DNA of 64,000 bases from Hufsiella ginkgonis (GCF_009834915.1 NZ_WVHS01000001.1:186001-250000), one strand, 5' to 3'; positions 47,578-57,834 are shown, counted from the stretch's first letter. The notes: generated by a model from the sequence alone, not told the origin. Made by a program: numbers and translations.

Positions 47578-48626
47578 GCCCGTTTCTTTCTTTCGGCCCT
47601 CAGGAAGCTCAGCAGCACTTTTTCATCGGCCGTGAGGCCCAGGTCGGCGGCAAGGGCGGAATTGCGCCTGATCTTTTTCAGGTAAGGCAGCAGCGTTCCC
47701 TGCTCGTAAGCCTCCACCAGGGCTGGAAACACGTAGTATTTTTTGCAAACGCTGCGGGTGTTGCCGAGCTTTGCTGCCACCTCGTCGAGCACGGTTACCG
47801 TGATCTTTCTGCGCTGCGCTTCCGTTTCCGGGAAATCGTACGCACTGTACCGGCGGAGCGCTTCCATGGTACCTGACCAGGTGCGGAAGTCCTTCGCCGT
47901 GAAGTCGCAGCTGGTGATCTCTTTAATATAGGTATTCACCCGGCCCGAATCGATCGAGCGGCGCTCCCCGTTCTCCAGGTAATACTGGAAAAGCTCCTGG
48001 CCCGGGATGTCCTGGCAGCGCTTTACAAGCTTAGCCAAAGCACGATCGTTCAGGTCGATCTCGTGCATCACGCCTTTTTTGCCTTTGAAAGAGAGTTTCA
48101 GGCGGCTGCCATTCACTTTTACGTGCTTATCGCGAAGCGTGCTCAGTCCATACGAACCGTAAAGCTGTTTATAGGATTCGTTGCCCACCCTGATCAGCGT
48201 TTTTTGCATCAGGCTTACCGAAATGGCCAGCACTTTCCGCTCGTCCATCTGGCGCCTGCGGATATCCTGCTGGATACTTTTCCGGATGCCAGGCAGCATT
48301 TTCCCGAATTCCGGGAGGCGGTAATACTTGCTTTCGTTCCGCGATTTGCACCAATCCGGATGATAGCGGTATTGCTTGCGCCCGGCCTGGTCGATGCCTG
48401 TGGCCTGCAAGTGGCCGTTTGCCTTTTCGGCGATCCATACGTTTTCCCAGGCGGGAGGCAGCACCAGCTTCCGGATCCGGAGCAGCGTTTTTTCGTTCGT
48501 TACCGGTTCACCCTTGCGATCCAGGTAAATAAATGCGTTGCCTTTCCGCTTGCGCGTGATGCCGGGCGTGCTGTCGGTGACATATACGAGGTGATTTTCG
48601 TCGAGGAGCTGGTCAGTTTCAATCAT
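47574..48626 (-). CDS. Type IB DNA topoisomerase
   Basis: Topoisomerase IB relaxes supercoils by a 3'-phosphotyrosyl nick. The 350-residue poxvirus-like bacterial form begins with a small N-terminal beta domain (ITRKRKGNAFIYLDRKGEPV). Its catalytic domain contains RVGNESYKQLYGSYGLSTL, KDFRTWSGTMEALR and the C-terminal NTRSVCKKYYVFPALVEAY with the nucleophilic Tyr. It is not an essential replication enzyme, and its distribution in bacteria is patchy. Confidence 0.93.
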   Translation of the reverse strand: MIETDQLLDENHLVYVTDSTPGITRKRKGNAFIYLDRKGEPVTNEKTLLRIRKLVLPPAWENVWIAEKANGHLQATGIDQAGRKQYRYHPDWCKSRNESKYYRLPEFGKMLPGIRKSIQQDIRRRQMDERKVLAISVSLMQKTLIRVGNESYKQLYGSYGLSTLRDKHVKVNGSRLKLSFKGKKGVMHEIDLNDRALAKLVKRCQDIPGQELFQYYLENGERRSIDSGRVNTYIKEITSCDFTAKDFRTWSGTMEALRRYSAYDFPETEAQRRKITVTVLDEVAAKLGNTRSVCKKYYVFPALVEAYEQGTLLPYLKKIRRNSALAADLGLTADEKVLLSFLRAERKKRA

Positions 48627-48711
48627 GAAGAATAGAACAAATCCGGGCGAAAATGTTTGCCAAATCCTTCGCTTTATTGGCAGGGGCTGGATAAACAGGT
48701 ACCTTTAATAA

Positions 48712-49458
48712 ATGGCCGCCCAATCCCGCTTCATAAAGCCTCCTCCCCCGTTATCTGCGTTCGTGGACTTTTTTTGGATGATCGAAAATCCATCCCCGGA
48801 AGCGCAGGATGTAGTGGTGCTGCCCGATGGCCGCATCGATATCCTGTTCTCCGTTTCGCCCGCGGAACCGTATGGAGTGATGTTGATGGGGCTCGGGAAC
48901 CGGCCGTCGCAAAACACCATTCTCCCCGGATCAAAAACCTTCGCCATCAGCTTTAACCTGTCGGCAGCGGTATACCTCCCGGGAGCCGGCATCGCTTCAA
49001 CGCTCAATACGGTTACCTCCTTAGCCGACGATTTCTGGGGAATTACAGCGGCCGACATGGATAACTTTGAACACTTTTGCCAAAAAGTCTCCCATAAAAT
49101 GGGGACGATGATCGCCAGCCGTGCAGACGAGCGCAAGATCAGGCTGTTCCGGCTGATCTATGCGGAAAACGGCGCGATGTCCGTTAACGCGCTGGCAGAA
49201 AAAGTCGCCTGGAACAGCCGGCAGATCAACCGCTATTTTAACAAGCAGTTCGGGCTTTCGCTTAAAGAATACTGCACCATTTTGCGATTCCGTGCATCGT
49301 TCGCACACCTGAAGGAAGGCAAGCTCTATCCCCGCCAGGACTATACGGACCAGGCACATTTTATTAAGGAGATCAAAAAATTCTCCGGTGTGGTGCCAAA
49401 GGAGCTTAGCAGGAATGAGAATGACCGGTTTATTCACCTGAGGACGCTGGGCGTTTAA
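48712..49458 (+). CDS. AraC family transcriptional regulator
   Basis: In 248 residues, the N-terminal part (FIKPPPPLSAFVDFFWMIENPS; VVVLPDGRIDILFSV) is the sensor domain typical of the DUF6597-type AraC regulators. The C-terminal part has two helix-turn-helix motifs (MSVNALAEKVAWNSRQINRYFNKQFGLS and the DYTDQAHFIKEIKKFSGVVPKEL block). It is immediately upstream of a TetX-like monooxygenase (56 bp) on the same strand, so control of that gene is the simplest inference. Confidence 0.9.
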   Translation: MAAQSRFIKPPPPLSAFVDFFWMIENPSPEAQDVVVLPDGRIDILFSVSPAEPYGVMLMGLGNRPSQNTILPGSKTFAISFNLSAAVYLPGAGIASTLNTVTSLADDFWGITAADMDNFEHFCQKVSHKMGTMIASRADERKIRLFRLIYAENGAMSVNALAEKVAWNSRQINRYFNKQFGLSLKEYCTILRFRASFAHLKEGKLYPRQDYTDQAHFIKEIKKFSGVVPKELSRNENDRFIHLRTLGV

Positions 49459-49514
49459 AGTAAAACGACCGATTTTTACTATTTCTCCTCCCGCCGGCAG
49501 GGCAATTTTGCATC

Positions 49515-50774
49515 ATGTTATTAAAGGATAAAAAGATCGCCATTATAGGCGGCGGCCCGGGAGGGTTAACGCTTGCCCGGCTTTTGCAGCTCAAAGGCGC
49601 GGATGTTACGGTATATGAACGCGATGTTAACCGCGATGTACGCGTACAGGGCGGCGCGCTTGACCTTCATACGGAATCGGGACTGGCTGCCCTGCAGCAG
49701 GCGGGCTTAATGGATGCGTTCAAGTCAAATTTCAGGCCCGGGGCCGATAAGATACGCGTGACGGATAACCAGGCGACAGTACATTACGACCAGCATGAAG
49801 AAAGCAGCGCTGCTAGCTTCGGTCACAAACACCACCGGCCGGAAATAGACCGGGGCCCGTTACGAAACATCCTGCTCGATTCACTGCGGCCCGGTACCGT
49901 TTGCTGGAACAGCCATATCGTCGCCCTTGAGGAAACAGGTAACACCTGGAAGATCGTTTTTCAAAACGGCCATGTGGCAACTGCCGGCCTGGTAATCGGC
50001 GCTGATGGCGCAAACTCGAAAGTAAGGCGCTTTGTTACCGGTGTAAAGCCGGTATGGGCGGGCATTACCATGATCGAAGGCGTGATACACCAATCGGCGC
50101 AAACGGCGCCCCGCATCCACCAACTGCTTAACGGCGGAAAGATCTTTGCTTTTGGAAACGAAAAAACGCTGATCGTAAGCTCCCGGGGCGATGGTAACTT
50201 CGGCTTTGCCACGGGCTGTAGAACCAGCGAAAACTGGGTGGCCAACAGCGGGATCGACTTTAACGATCATGCCCAGGTGCTGAACTGGTTCAAAAAAGAA
50301 TTCCCGGAGTGGGGCGAGGTGTGGCACGAACTATTTGCCAGCGCGGAGTCGCTTTTTATCCCGCGTCCGCAGTATTGCATGCCGCTTAATTTACGGTGGG
50401 AAGCCAAAAAGAACGTTACCCTGATCGGCGATGCCGCGCATTGGATGCCGCCGTTCGCCGGTGAAGGTGTGAACATGGCAATGCTGGATGCGTTACAACT
50501 CAGCGAATGCCTGGCAGACCAGCGCCATACAGACCTGCAAACGGCAATAGCGGCCTATGAAAAGCGGCTATTTAAACGGTTTGCCAGGATCGGGCGCCTG
50601 ACGCTGTTTAACACTGACTGGATGCATCGGCCCGCGGCAATTACCCATATGCTGAACATGTTTAGCGGAAATATCTTTAAACAGCTGGCATTCGTGGCCA
50701 AAAGCTGGCTTTACGAAGTCCCGGCCAGGTTTACTCCACGAAGCGTTGCAGGAACCGGTTCATCGCCCGGTTAA
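49515..50774 (+). CDS. FAD-dependent monooxygenase, TetX-like
   Basis: This 419-residue class A flavin monooxygenase has IIGGGPGGLTLARLLQ (FAD, 11-25), VYERD (34-38), GGALDLHTESG (46-56), EIDRGPLRNILLDSL, DG motif VIGADGANSKVRRF, and GDAAHWMPPFAGEGVNMAML (from residue 305). The pattern of VYERD, GG-LDLH and PEI-R-LR-ILL-SL resembles the tetracycline-inactivating TetX group more than generic hydroxylases. Whether tetracycline is a substrate cannot be told; similar enzymes act on other aromatics. Its 3' end overlaps the convergent alpha/beta hydrolase gene by 44 bp. Confidence 0.88.
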   Translation: MLLKDKKIAIIGGGPGGLTLARLLQLKGADVTVYERDVNRDVRVQGGALDLHTESGLAALQQAGLMDAFKSNFRPGADKIRVTDNQATVHYDQHEESSAASFGHKHHRPEIDRGPLRNILLDSLRPGTVCWNSHIVALEETGNTWKIVFQNGHVATAGLVIGADGANSKVRRFVTGVKPVWAGITMIEGVIHQSAQTAPRIHQLLNGGKIFAFGNEKTLIVSSRGDGNFGFATGCRTSENWVANSGIDFNDHAQVLNWFKKEFPEWGEVWHELFASAESLFIPRPQYCMPLNLRWEAKKNVTLIGDAAHWMPPFAGEGVNMAMLDALQLSECLADQRHTDLQTAIAAYEKRLFKRFARIGRLTLFNTDWMHRPAAITHMLNMFSGNIFKQLAFVAKSWLYEVPARFTPRSVAGTGSSPG

Positions 50775-51543
50775 AGGCCTCCGGGTTCTCTACGTTCGGC
50801 AGATGCCCTGCGGCATCAATGGTTTCTATCACCGCACCTGGGATGCTTTGCTGTAACAGGTCGGTTTGTACGGCGGGGATCACCTGGTCGTCTTCACCCC
50901 GGATCACCAGCGCGGGGACGTCTACAGAAGGCAGCAGGGCAGTGGTCTCCGTGCGCGAGGCCATGGCCAGCAGCGACGAACAAATGGTGGTAACGGGTGT
51001 GGTAACGATCATTTCACTGATGCGGGCGACCGCCTCCGGCCGATCGGTAAGGGTAGTTTCGGAGAAGATCTTCTTAACGAAACCGGCCGCATAGGGCTCC
51101 ACGCCTTTTTCCTGCACCGTTTCTATGCTCGCAAAGCGGTTCAATTTCGCCTCGTTGTTATCGGCGGCGGCGGTGGTATCGCACAGGATAAGGCCGGCAT
51201 ACAGACCGGCGTTACGCTCGAAAGCGCGCAAGGCGATGTACCCGCCCATGGAGATGCCGCACAGAACCACCTTATCCAGCTTTAGCCCGCTCACCAATGC
51301 TTCTACGTCCCTGGCAAAAAGGTCGATGGTAAAGAAGCTGCTGCCGCTTTCTGAATCGCCAAAACCGCGGATATCATAAGCGATACCACGCACTTCATCC
51401 GGCAAAGCCGGCAACTGGGCCTCCCATAATTGCTTGTTAAAAGGAAATCCATGGATAAATAACACGGTAACAGGGCCGCTTCCTTCTTTTAACAGGTAGC
51501 TGGTGGCAATGCCATTGATGCGGGTGGAGTGAATGGTGATCAT
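50731..51543 (-). CDS. Alpha/beta hydrolase
   Basis: The 270-residue hydrolase has the oxyanion-hole HGFPFNKQLWEAQ segment, the nucleophile elbow GISMGG, the acid in VIRGEDDQVIP, and a late His in DAAGHLPNVENPEAF. It resembles 3-oxoadipate enol-lactonase and similar esterases, but the substrate is not evident. It is convergent with the TetX-like gene with a 44-bp overlap of coding ends. Confidence 0.92.
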   Translation of the reverse strand: MITIHSTRINGIATSYLLKEGSGPVTVLFIHGFPFNKQLWEAQLPALPDEVRGIAYDIRGFGDSESGSSFFTIDLFARDVEALVSGLKLDKVVLCGISMGGYIALRAFERNAGLYAGLILCDTTAAADNNEAKLNRFASIETVQEKGVEPYAAGFVKKIFSETTLTDRPEAVARISEMIVTTPVTTICSSLLAMASRTETTALLPSVDVPALVIRGEDDQVIPAVQTDLLQQSIPGAVIETIDAAGHLPNVENPEAFNRAMNRFLQRFVE

Positions 51544-51748
51544 AATTTAAGCGTAAGTTATCTGTTGTCAGGTAATTTTCCCTGCCTTTTCACGTTGAGA
51601 TAATTTTAGCGGGCAAAAAGCACGATACATTCCTTGCTGGTGAGAACAAACTTTGCGGAACCATGTTTCTATATGACCGTATAAAAAGCTATATTTACAG
51701 GGCCCTATGATGCCATTTTTTGTGAGCGAGATCCCATAGAACAAGCCT
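51544..51748. other. Divergent 205-bp promoter region
   Basis: This lies between the hydrolase and the large surface-protein gene. A TATATTTA at 51690-51697 (one mismatch to TAnnTTTG) could drive the plus-strand gene, leaving a leader of about 45 nt. No other motif is clear. Confidence 0.4.
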
Positions 51749-54700
51749 ATGACAAAACTCTCCCAAGCTTTTTCTTATGTGCTATGCGGGCTGATCCTGT
51801 CGATATTATTCGGTAACAATGTTTTCTCGCAAGTTGCCATTACCAAACCGGTAGTTGATAACAATGTACAGTATTCCAACGGCACCGGCTCTACGATGGC
51901 GGTATTCTTTAAAACGGACGGCGATTTTAAGACCACCAATACCTTTAATATATTGCTTTTCGACGCCACGGGCACTGTCCAGGTTTCGCCCACTCCTATC
52001 GGGTCATTTAGCGGCTTCTTCACTTTGTTCGCTAATGCCGACCTTGCGGGTGTTGCGCCCGGTAGTTATACGGTCAGGATCCAGTCGACCACGCCGGTTC
52101 GTACAAGTTCAGCATCCCTGGCATTCACGGTAGTTGCAGGCTCACCGCTAAAAGCGGAGGTTGGCTCTATTTCCACGATCAATACCGCCCCGCGTGTTTT
52201 CGGTTTTTGCGGCGGCAGCAGCAACCCGATCAAGTTCGACAACGAATCTACCGGTGGTGCTGCGACGCTCAGGATTATTAAAGAAACTACCGGAGCAGTC
52301 ACCTCACTTACCTTTAACAGTAACGGAACAACGGCCCCATTCACCCCCGAACTTACGCACTACACGGTGGTTGTTACCGCGGCAGCCGGAGGCGCAGTAG
52401 CCACCAAAGCGTACCTGCTGCTAAATGACGAACCATATATGCGCTTTGAACCCGGAAGCACCCAAGCCGTTTGTAAACTTGGAACAGCACCGGCCCCTTA
52501 TGAGATCAAGGCTGATACGACCATCATCCGGAACAACTACCCTGGAACGATTTACAGTATAGATTGGAGAGATCCAAATCCTGTTGAAAAGTTAACGTAT
52601 TACGATATCCTGAAAAAGACGGGGATCATTTCGCATAGCTATGACATTTCATCCTGCGGAAAATTTGTAGATCTTGGTTCCGGCCCGATCCCCAACGTGT
52701 TCGGGATTCGTATTAATCTTGAAAGCCCCTATTGTCCCCAGATCGGCAACCCTGCCGTGGTGGTGGCGAAGGTTGTAGTAAAGCCGGTTAACACCATCAC
52801 AGGTGTAAATGTGGTCAAAAACGGGATCGCTTGCGTTGAAGCATCAGAGATCAGGTTCATTAACAATTCTACTTCCAGCGATTGCGGTACACCTAATTCA
52901 AAATATACCTGGGTCCTGGACAATGTCGAAATTCCGGGTATGACCGACGTAAGCAGCAATATCCCGATGACCTTCCCAAACAGCGCGAGGGGTGTTCCGA
53001 GGCTCACTCTAGGTTCCCACACGCTCATTCTCCGTTCTTTTGACGAAAATTCGCCGTGCCAGGCAGACGAAGATGTTTTTATCTTTTGTGTGCAACCGAC
53101 ACCGGTTGCAGATTTTAACCTGAAATCTAACGTTACCGCTAGCTCTATTACCGAATGCGGTGCGCCTTACCGGTTCATTCCGCAGAACTTGTCTAACATA
53201 ACCACGCCCTGCCCCACCGCTACGAATAGTTTCAGATGGACAGTAACACTCGATAACACATCCGGCACTCCAACAACTATTAACCCGGTTGTAGGTTCAT
53301 CAAACAGCGCAAACCCCGAATACGATCTCACCACTCCCGGCAGCTATATCGTAAAGCTCGAGATTTTAACATCGAACGCCGTTACCTGCTCGGCTACGCC
53401 CGTTACTAAAACCATCATTGTCAATGGACCGCCAACAGTAACCTTACCTACCGCCGCCGTGCTATGTGGGACTGGTGCATATACCTTTGATAGTTCTACC
53501 GGGAGCTCTACCAGGGTAACCTACAGCGGCACTTTCAGAGAAGAGCCCGACACCTATACCTGGTCTGTAACCCCCACGGACGGTCAACCGGCCACCAGTT
53601 ACCTGATCAATAATATCCATGCCAAATTTCCTAATATCAGTTTTAATCAAACCGGCAATTACCAGGTCACAGTGGTTCATAAGAACAATTGCAGTTCTGT
53701 TAGTGCAACTGAAAACGTGACCATCAACGCCGCTCCGAGACTTAACCCCGGTACTTATCCAGACCAATGCCCGGGATCAACCATTCAGCTGGAGGGCACA
53801 GCCGACCCGGGGGCCAACGCGCCTACCTGGTCTAAAGTAAGAGCCGCCGGAACGCTCACCGTTGATCCGTTAAACCCGTTAAAAGCAACCTACATACCGG
53901 TGGATGCCGATTATCTTGATCCCGATGGCATTGTGCTGATGCTTTCCGCCACCACATCAAGCGTTGGATGCACCCTAATCGAAAGACCGATTACCATTAG
54001 GTTTAAGCCCACCAACACCGGTATCTCCGGTACTGCAGATCAACGATGCAGTGGCTCCGCTCCCATTCCGTATGCACTTAGTTCCAGTGTTCCCGGCAGC
54101 ACCTTTACCTGGACGGTATCCGCCGACAATGTGTCGGACGCGGTAGCCGGGTCAGGCACCGAGATCAATTCTGTATTGACTCTTTCTTCCAACTCACGCA
54201 ATGGTTCGGTGGTATATCTGGTAACGCCTATTGCAAACGGATGCGCGGGCGAGCCGTTTACCGTTACCGTACCCGTAATTGCACCTCCGGTTATTTCCTC
54301 TCCCGATCATTCAATCTGTAATAACACGGATGCCGCGGTATTAATCACCACCGATGTTCCGGGGGCGATTTACTGGGAGTCGACCGCATCCGCAGGCGTC
54401 TTAGGCAACACCAATTCAGGCACACTGGTCAATATCTCAGACAATACAATCCACGACGTACTTACGAACACGGGCACCACGGCCGGGACTGTCGTATACA
54501 AGATCATTAAGGATGGTTCCATCGCCTCCTGCCAGAGTGACCCCATCTTCGTTACCGTCACCGTTCAGGCCTCTATTTCAAATAACGTGATTTCTAATGT
54601 GGCCGCTACCTGCGAAGGTACCGCCGCGGCCACCATCAATGGTAACGTACCAACTGGCGGAACTCCATCAGATTACAGTTACCAGTGGGAGCAGAGTACC

Positions 54701-56782
54701 GGTGATTTTTCGGCCTGGGCCGCCATTCCAAGCGGGGGTAATTCGCAGAATTATAGCCCCGGCACGTTGCCTGCTACCACTAAATTTCGGCGTAAGGTAT
54801 CCATGCCTTGCCAGTCTACGGCTGATATAAGCAATGAAGTAACCGTCGTAGTGAACCCCAATCCCATCGCCGAGATCCTGGCGGAACATGATAAAGGTTG
54901 CGCACCCTTCGCGCTTAATTCACAATCGATTCGTCCGCGATCATATTCCCAAAACGATACTTATACCTGGTACGAGGACGGCGTGAAGATCGGTACCGGG
55001 ACCATTTACCCGGGAAGCAAGATACTCAACAGACAAGGGCAATCCGTTAATCTTCGCCTGGTGGTAACAAGCAACCTCGGATGTGCCCCGGTAGAGGTGT
55101 CACGCACCTTTAGCACTTACGTAGATGTATTGCCGACATTCACCAAAACAGGTCCATCCGAAAATTGCGGGCCTATTAGTATCAGTTTTACGAATACCTC
55201 TGCTACCTCCCCCGATACACGTTATCTCTGGAACTTTGGCGGCGGGTCTGCTTCTTCCCCGCTTACAGACGCAAATCCCGCACCGGTGATCTTCAACGAG
55301 CGGGCCGACGGTGAAGATGCCGTTTATATAGTCACCCTAACCACCTGGGTAGGTACCTGCGATCCCATCGTTTCCGCCCCGGTCACCATCACCATCAAGC
55401 CCGCCAAGCCGCTGGCGCTGATTACAATGGCCGCGACTTCAGGCTGTATCCCCTTTACGCCCACCATAACCAACACCTCCCTGGGAAATAATAAGAAGTA
55501 TACCTATGTGCTGAAGGATGACAACGGTACGGTAATAGAAACCGTGGTAAAAACGACCAAGGCGGATGCGGTGATGAGGACACTCACCGTTTCCGGCAAA
55601 TATCATATCTCCATGATCGCCGAAAACGATTGTGGCGTGAGCACTAACACCAATACACTTGACATAATCGTCTTTAACCCGGATGTAACTTCCAACCTCC
55701 GCATCGTTAACGGCACCCAGGGATCCCTGGAAACCACTACCTGCGAGCAGGAACCGGTCACTTTCCGGAACCAGTCGACCGGCGGCGTCACTTACCGCTA
55801 TAACTTTGGCGACGGCACACCCGAGCTTATTACCAGTACCAACGACGACGTTACCCACCGGTACGCACGGCCGGGTAATTACACCGTAACGCTTTATGCG
55901 AGCAGCAATTGCGTTACCAATATACAATCCGCGGTAAAGGTGAACATCCTGCCCAAACCGGTGGTACTGCCGTTTTCCGCAAGCGTTACCAGTGGATGCC
56001 CGCCTTTGGCGGTTACCTTTACGCCAACAGGCGCCGCGGCGGTCGGCTATAAATGGGAGTTCGGCGATGGCACCTCCAGCACCCTGGTATCGCCCAAACA
56101 TGTATACACCAGCACCCTCCCCACTTACACCGTACGCCTTATCGTCTTTAACGGACAAGGCTGTTCAGACACGCTAGATATGGCAGACCTTATCAAGATC
56201 ACGCCCAAGCCTACCGCCGAATTCAGCGCTGAACATGGTTTTGGCACGGAGATCCCGAACTATACCTTCCAGTTCCGCGATCAATCGATAAACCCGGTTT
56301 CGTGGGCATGGGATTTCGGCGACGGAAAGAAATCTACTGCAAAAGACCCGTTGCATACCTATGCAGACACCGGCTCTTATAAAGTGAAACTTATCGTTGC
56401 CAATACCGCCGGGTGCCTGGATACCATGATCCATACCGTGCGTATAAACGGTGTTCCCGGCCAGCTGTACGTGCCCAGCGGGTTTATGCCCGGGAGTTTA
56501 ACCGCACAGCTCAGGACGTTCGCCGCCATCGGTTCAGGCATAAAGCAATACCAGCTCGAAGTGTTTAACAAATGGGGCGACTTGCTTTGGCGCACCACGG
56601 CGCTCGATGAAAACGGGCGGCCTACGGAATCGTGGGACGGAACGTATAAAGGCCAGGTGGTGGCCGAAGGCGTATATGTCTGGAAAATGAGCGCCACATT
56701 TATTAACGGAACAGAGTGGAAGGGAATGGTTTACCAGGACGATATTCCCAAACGTACAGGTCCGATACATTTGATCAGGTAA
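51749..56782 (+). CDS. Large PKD-domain surface protein with T9SS type B sorting domain
   Basis: The 1677-residue secreted protein has a signal peptide (MTKLSQAFSYVLCGLILSILFGNNVFS). It contains many Ig/PKD-like beta domains; four have a recognisable PKD core near residues 1160 (YLWNFGGG), 1350 (YRYNFGDG), 1435 (YKWEFGDG) and 1519 (WAWDFGDG). From about 1570 the C-terminus (VPSGFMPG, QLEVFNKWGDLLWRT, ESWDGTYKGQVVAEGVYVWKMSA, ending HLIR) is the CHU_C/type B sorting signal of the type IX secretion system, which directs surface attachment or release. Ser/Thr richness and paired Cys fit an extracellular adhesin or matrix protein. Its stop shares one base with the PorP/SprF start. Confidence 0.92.
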   Translation: MTKLSQAFSYVLCGLILSILFGNNVFSQVAITKPVVDNNVQYSNGTGSTMAVFFKTDGDFKTTNTFNILLFDATGTVQVSPTPIGSFSGFFTLFANADLAGVAPGSYTVRIQSTTPVRTSSASLAFTVVAGSPLKAEVGSISTINTAPRVFGFCGGSSNPIKFDNESTGGAATLRIIKETTGAVTSLTFNSNGTTAPFTPELTHYTVVVTAAAGGAVATKAYLLLNDEPYMRFEPGSTQAVCKLGTAPAPYEIKADTTIIRNNYPGTIYSIDWRDPNPVEKLTYYDILKKTGIISHSYDISSCGKFVDLGSGPIPNVFGIRINLESPYCPQIGNPAVVVAKVVVKPVNTITGVNVVKNGIACVEASEIRFINNSTSSDCGTPNSKYTWVLDNVEIPGMTDVSSNIPMTFPNSARGVPRLTLGSHTLILRSFDENSPCQADEDVFIFCVQPTPVADFNLKSNVTASSITECGAPYRFIPQNLSNITTPCPTATNSFRWTVTLDNTSGTPTTINPVVGSSNSANPEYDLTTPGSYIVKLEILTSNAVTCSATPVTKTIIVNGPPTVTLPTAAVLCGTGAYTFDSSTGSSTRVTYSGTFREEPDTYTWSVTPTDGQPATSYLINNIHAKFPNISFNQTGNYQVTVVHKNNCSSVSATENVTINAAPRLNPGTYPDQCPGSTIQLEGTADPGANAPTWSKVRAAGTLTVDPLNPLKATYIPVDADYLDPDGIVLMLSATTSSVGCTLIERPITIRFKPTNTGISGTADQRCSGSAPIPYALSSSVPGSTFTWTVSADNVSDAVAGSGTEINSVLTLSSNSRNGSVVYLVTPIANGCAGEPFTVTVPVIAPPVISSPDHSICNNTDAAVLITTDVPGAIYWESTASAGVLGNTNSGTLVNISDNTIHDVLTNTGTTAGTVVYKIIKDGSIASCQSDPIFVTVTVQASISNNVISNVAATCEGTAAATINGNVPTGGTPSDYSYQWEQSTGDFSAWAAIPSGGNSQNYSPGTLPATTKFRRKVSMPCQSTADISNEVTVVVNPNPIAEILAEHDKGCAPFALNSQSIRPRSYSQNDTYTWYEDGVKIGTGTIYPGSKILNRQGQSVNLRLVVTSNLGCAPVEVSRTFSTYVDVLPTFTKTGPSENCGPISISFTNTSATSPDTRYLWNFGGGSASSPLTDANPAPVIFNERADGEDAVYIVTLTTWVGTCDPIVSAPVTITIKPAKPLALITMAATSGCIPFTPTITNTSLGNNKKYTYVLKDDNGTVIETVVKTTKADAVMRTLTVSGKYHISMIAENDCGVSTNTNTLDIIVFNPDVTSNLRIVNGTQGSLETTTCEQEPVTFRNQSTGGVTYRYNFGDGTPELITSTNDDVTHRYARPGNYTVTLYASSNCVTNIQSAVKVNILPKPVVLPFSASVTSGCPPLAVTFTPTGAAAVGYKWEFGDGTSSTLVSPKHVYTSTLPTYTVRLIVFNGQGCSDTLDMADLIKITPKPTAEFSAEHGFGTEIPNYTFQFRDQSINPVSWAWDFGDGKKSTAKDPLHTYADTGSYKVKLIVANTAGCLDTMIHTVRINGVPGQLYVPSGFMPGSLTAQLRTFAAIGSGIKQYQLEVFNKWGDLLWRTTALDENGRPTESWDGTYKGQVVAEGVYVWKMSATFINGTEWKGMVYQDDIPKRTGPIHLIR

Positions 56783-57834
56783 TGAAGAAAGCAACCCTCT
56801 CCATTTCACTGGCCGGAAAGGTCATGATCGCCCTGGCGGCAGTATGCCTGTTCGGCAAGCGAAGCGAAGCCCAGGACCATATTTATTCGCAGTTCTTTAA
56901 TGAACCGGTATACCTTAACCCGGCGCTCAACGGCCAGTTTAAAGGCGATCTGCGTGTAAATATGATCTATCGCAACCAGTGGACCAACTCGCCCGCACAG
57001 CTTAGCTACTTCACCGCTTCGCTCGATTACCAGATCCCCGCTTTTGCAGGAGGCGTTGGCCTGATGGTTACCCATAGTGCGGAAGGCTCGGCATACCTTA
57101 CAAAGAACAATATTTCCGGTATTTATTCATACAGTGTCGGCACACAAGACTATGTGCTTTCTTTTGGCGTACAGGCCGGCTTAACGAACCGCAAGATCGA
57201 CTATAACCGGATCATCTTCGCCGACCAGATCGATCCGCGGCTGGGCTACGACCCCGGGCTGCCCACCGCTGCCGAGCCACCCGCATTTAACAGCAGGTAT
57301 ATGTTCGACGCCGGCGCTGGTATGAACCTGGTAGTACGCAATTTTATGACCGGTTATTCGCTGCAGCACATTAACAAGCCTGATGAATCATTCACCGGCA
57401 CGCCCTCGCTCATGGCACGCCGGCACATAGCCTATGCTAGTTTCCGCTTCGCGCTCAACCGTTATAACCCGGACGATGATTCGCCTTACCTGGTGCCCTC
57501 CGTGGTGTATTACCGGCAGGCATCGTCGTCGTCCGTGAGCGGCGGTGTGCAGTTCAAACAACGAAGTGTAAGTATCGGCGTGTGGTACCGCACCAATGTC
57601 GCCGGCCAGAGCGATGCCGTGGTAGGCTCCGTCATTTTCGACCTATTTGGCAATCGGGCAAATAAAAACAGCAAAGTGCGGCTGGGCGCAAGCCACGACG
57701 CTACCCTTTCGAGGCTAAACTACAGCAATACAAGCGGAACTACCGAAGCCAGCTTAGGCTATGAAGTTACTTTTCCTAACCGCGATCCTTACCGCAAACT
57801 CTCTGAAGCGGTAAGATGCTATGATTTTTATTAA
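56782..57834 (+). CDS. PorP/SprF family type IX secretion membrane protein
   Basis: The ATG at 56782 overlaps the previous stop (TAATG) and opens a signal peptide (MKKATLSISLAGKVMIALAAVCLFGKRSEAQ); upstream codons belong to the other gene's frame shift and are not used. The 350-residue outer-membrane barrel has the family opening DHIYSQFFNEPVYLNPALNGQFKGD and NMIYRNQW. Family knowledge: SprF-type proteins are encoded next to, and needed for export or anchoring of, T9SS type B substrates such as SprB. This pair follows that rule. Confidence 0.93.
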   Translation: MKKATLSISLAGKVMIALAAVCLFGKRSEAQDHIYSQFFNEPVYLNPALNGQFKGDLRVNMIYRNQWTNSPAQLSYFTASLDYQIPAFAGGVGLMVTHSAEGSAYLTKNNISGIYSYSVGTQDYVLSFGVQAGLTNRKIDYNRIIFADQIDPRLGYDPGLPTAAEPPAFNSRYMFDAGAGMNLVVRNFMTGYSLQHINKPDESFTGTPSLMARRHIAYASFRFALNRYNPDDDSPYLVPSVVYYRQASSSSVSGGVQFKQRSVSIGVWYRTNVAGQSDAVVGSVIFDLFGNRANKNSKVRLGASHDATLSRLNYSNTSGTTEASLGYEVTFPNRDPYRKLSEAVRCYDFY

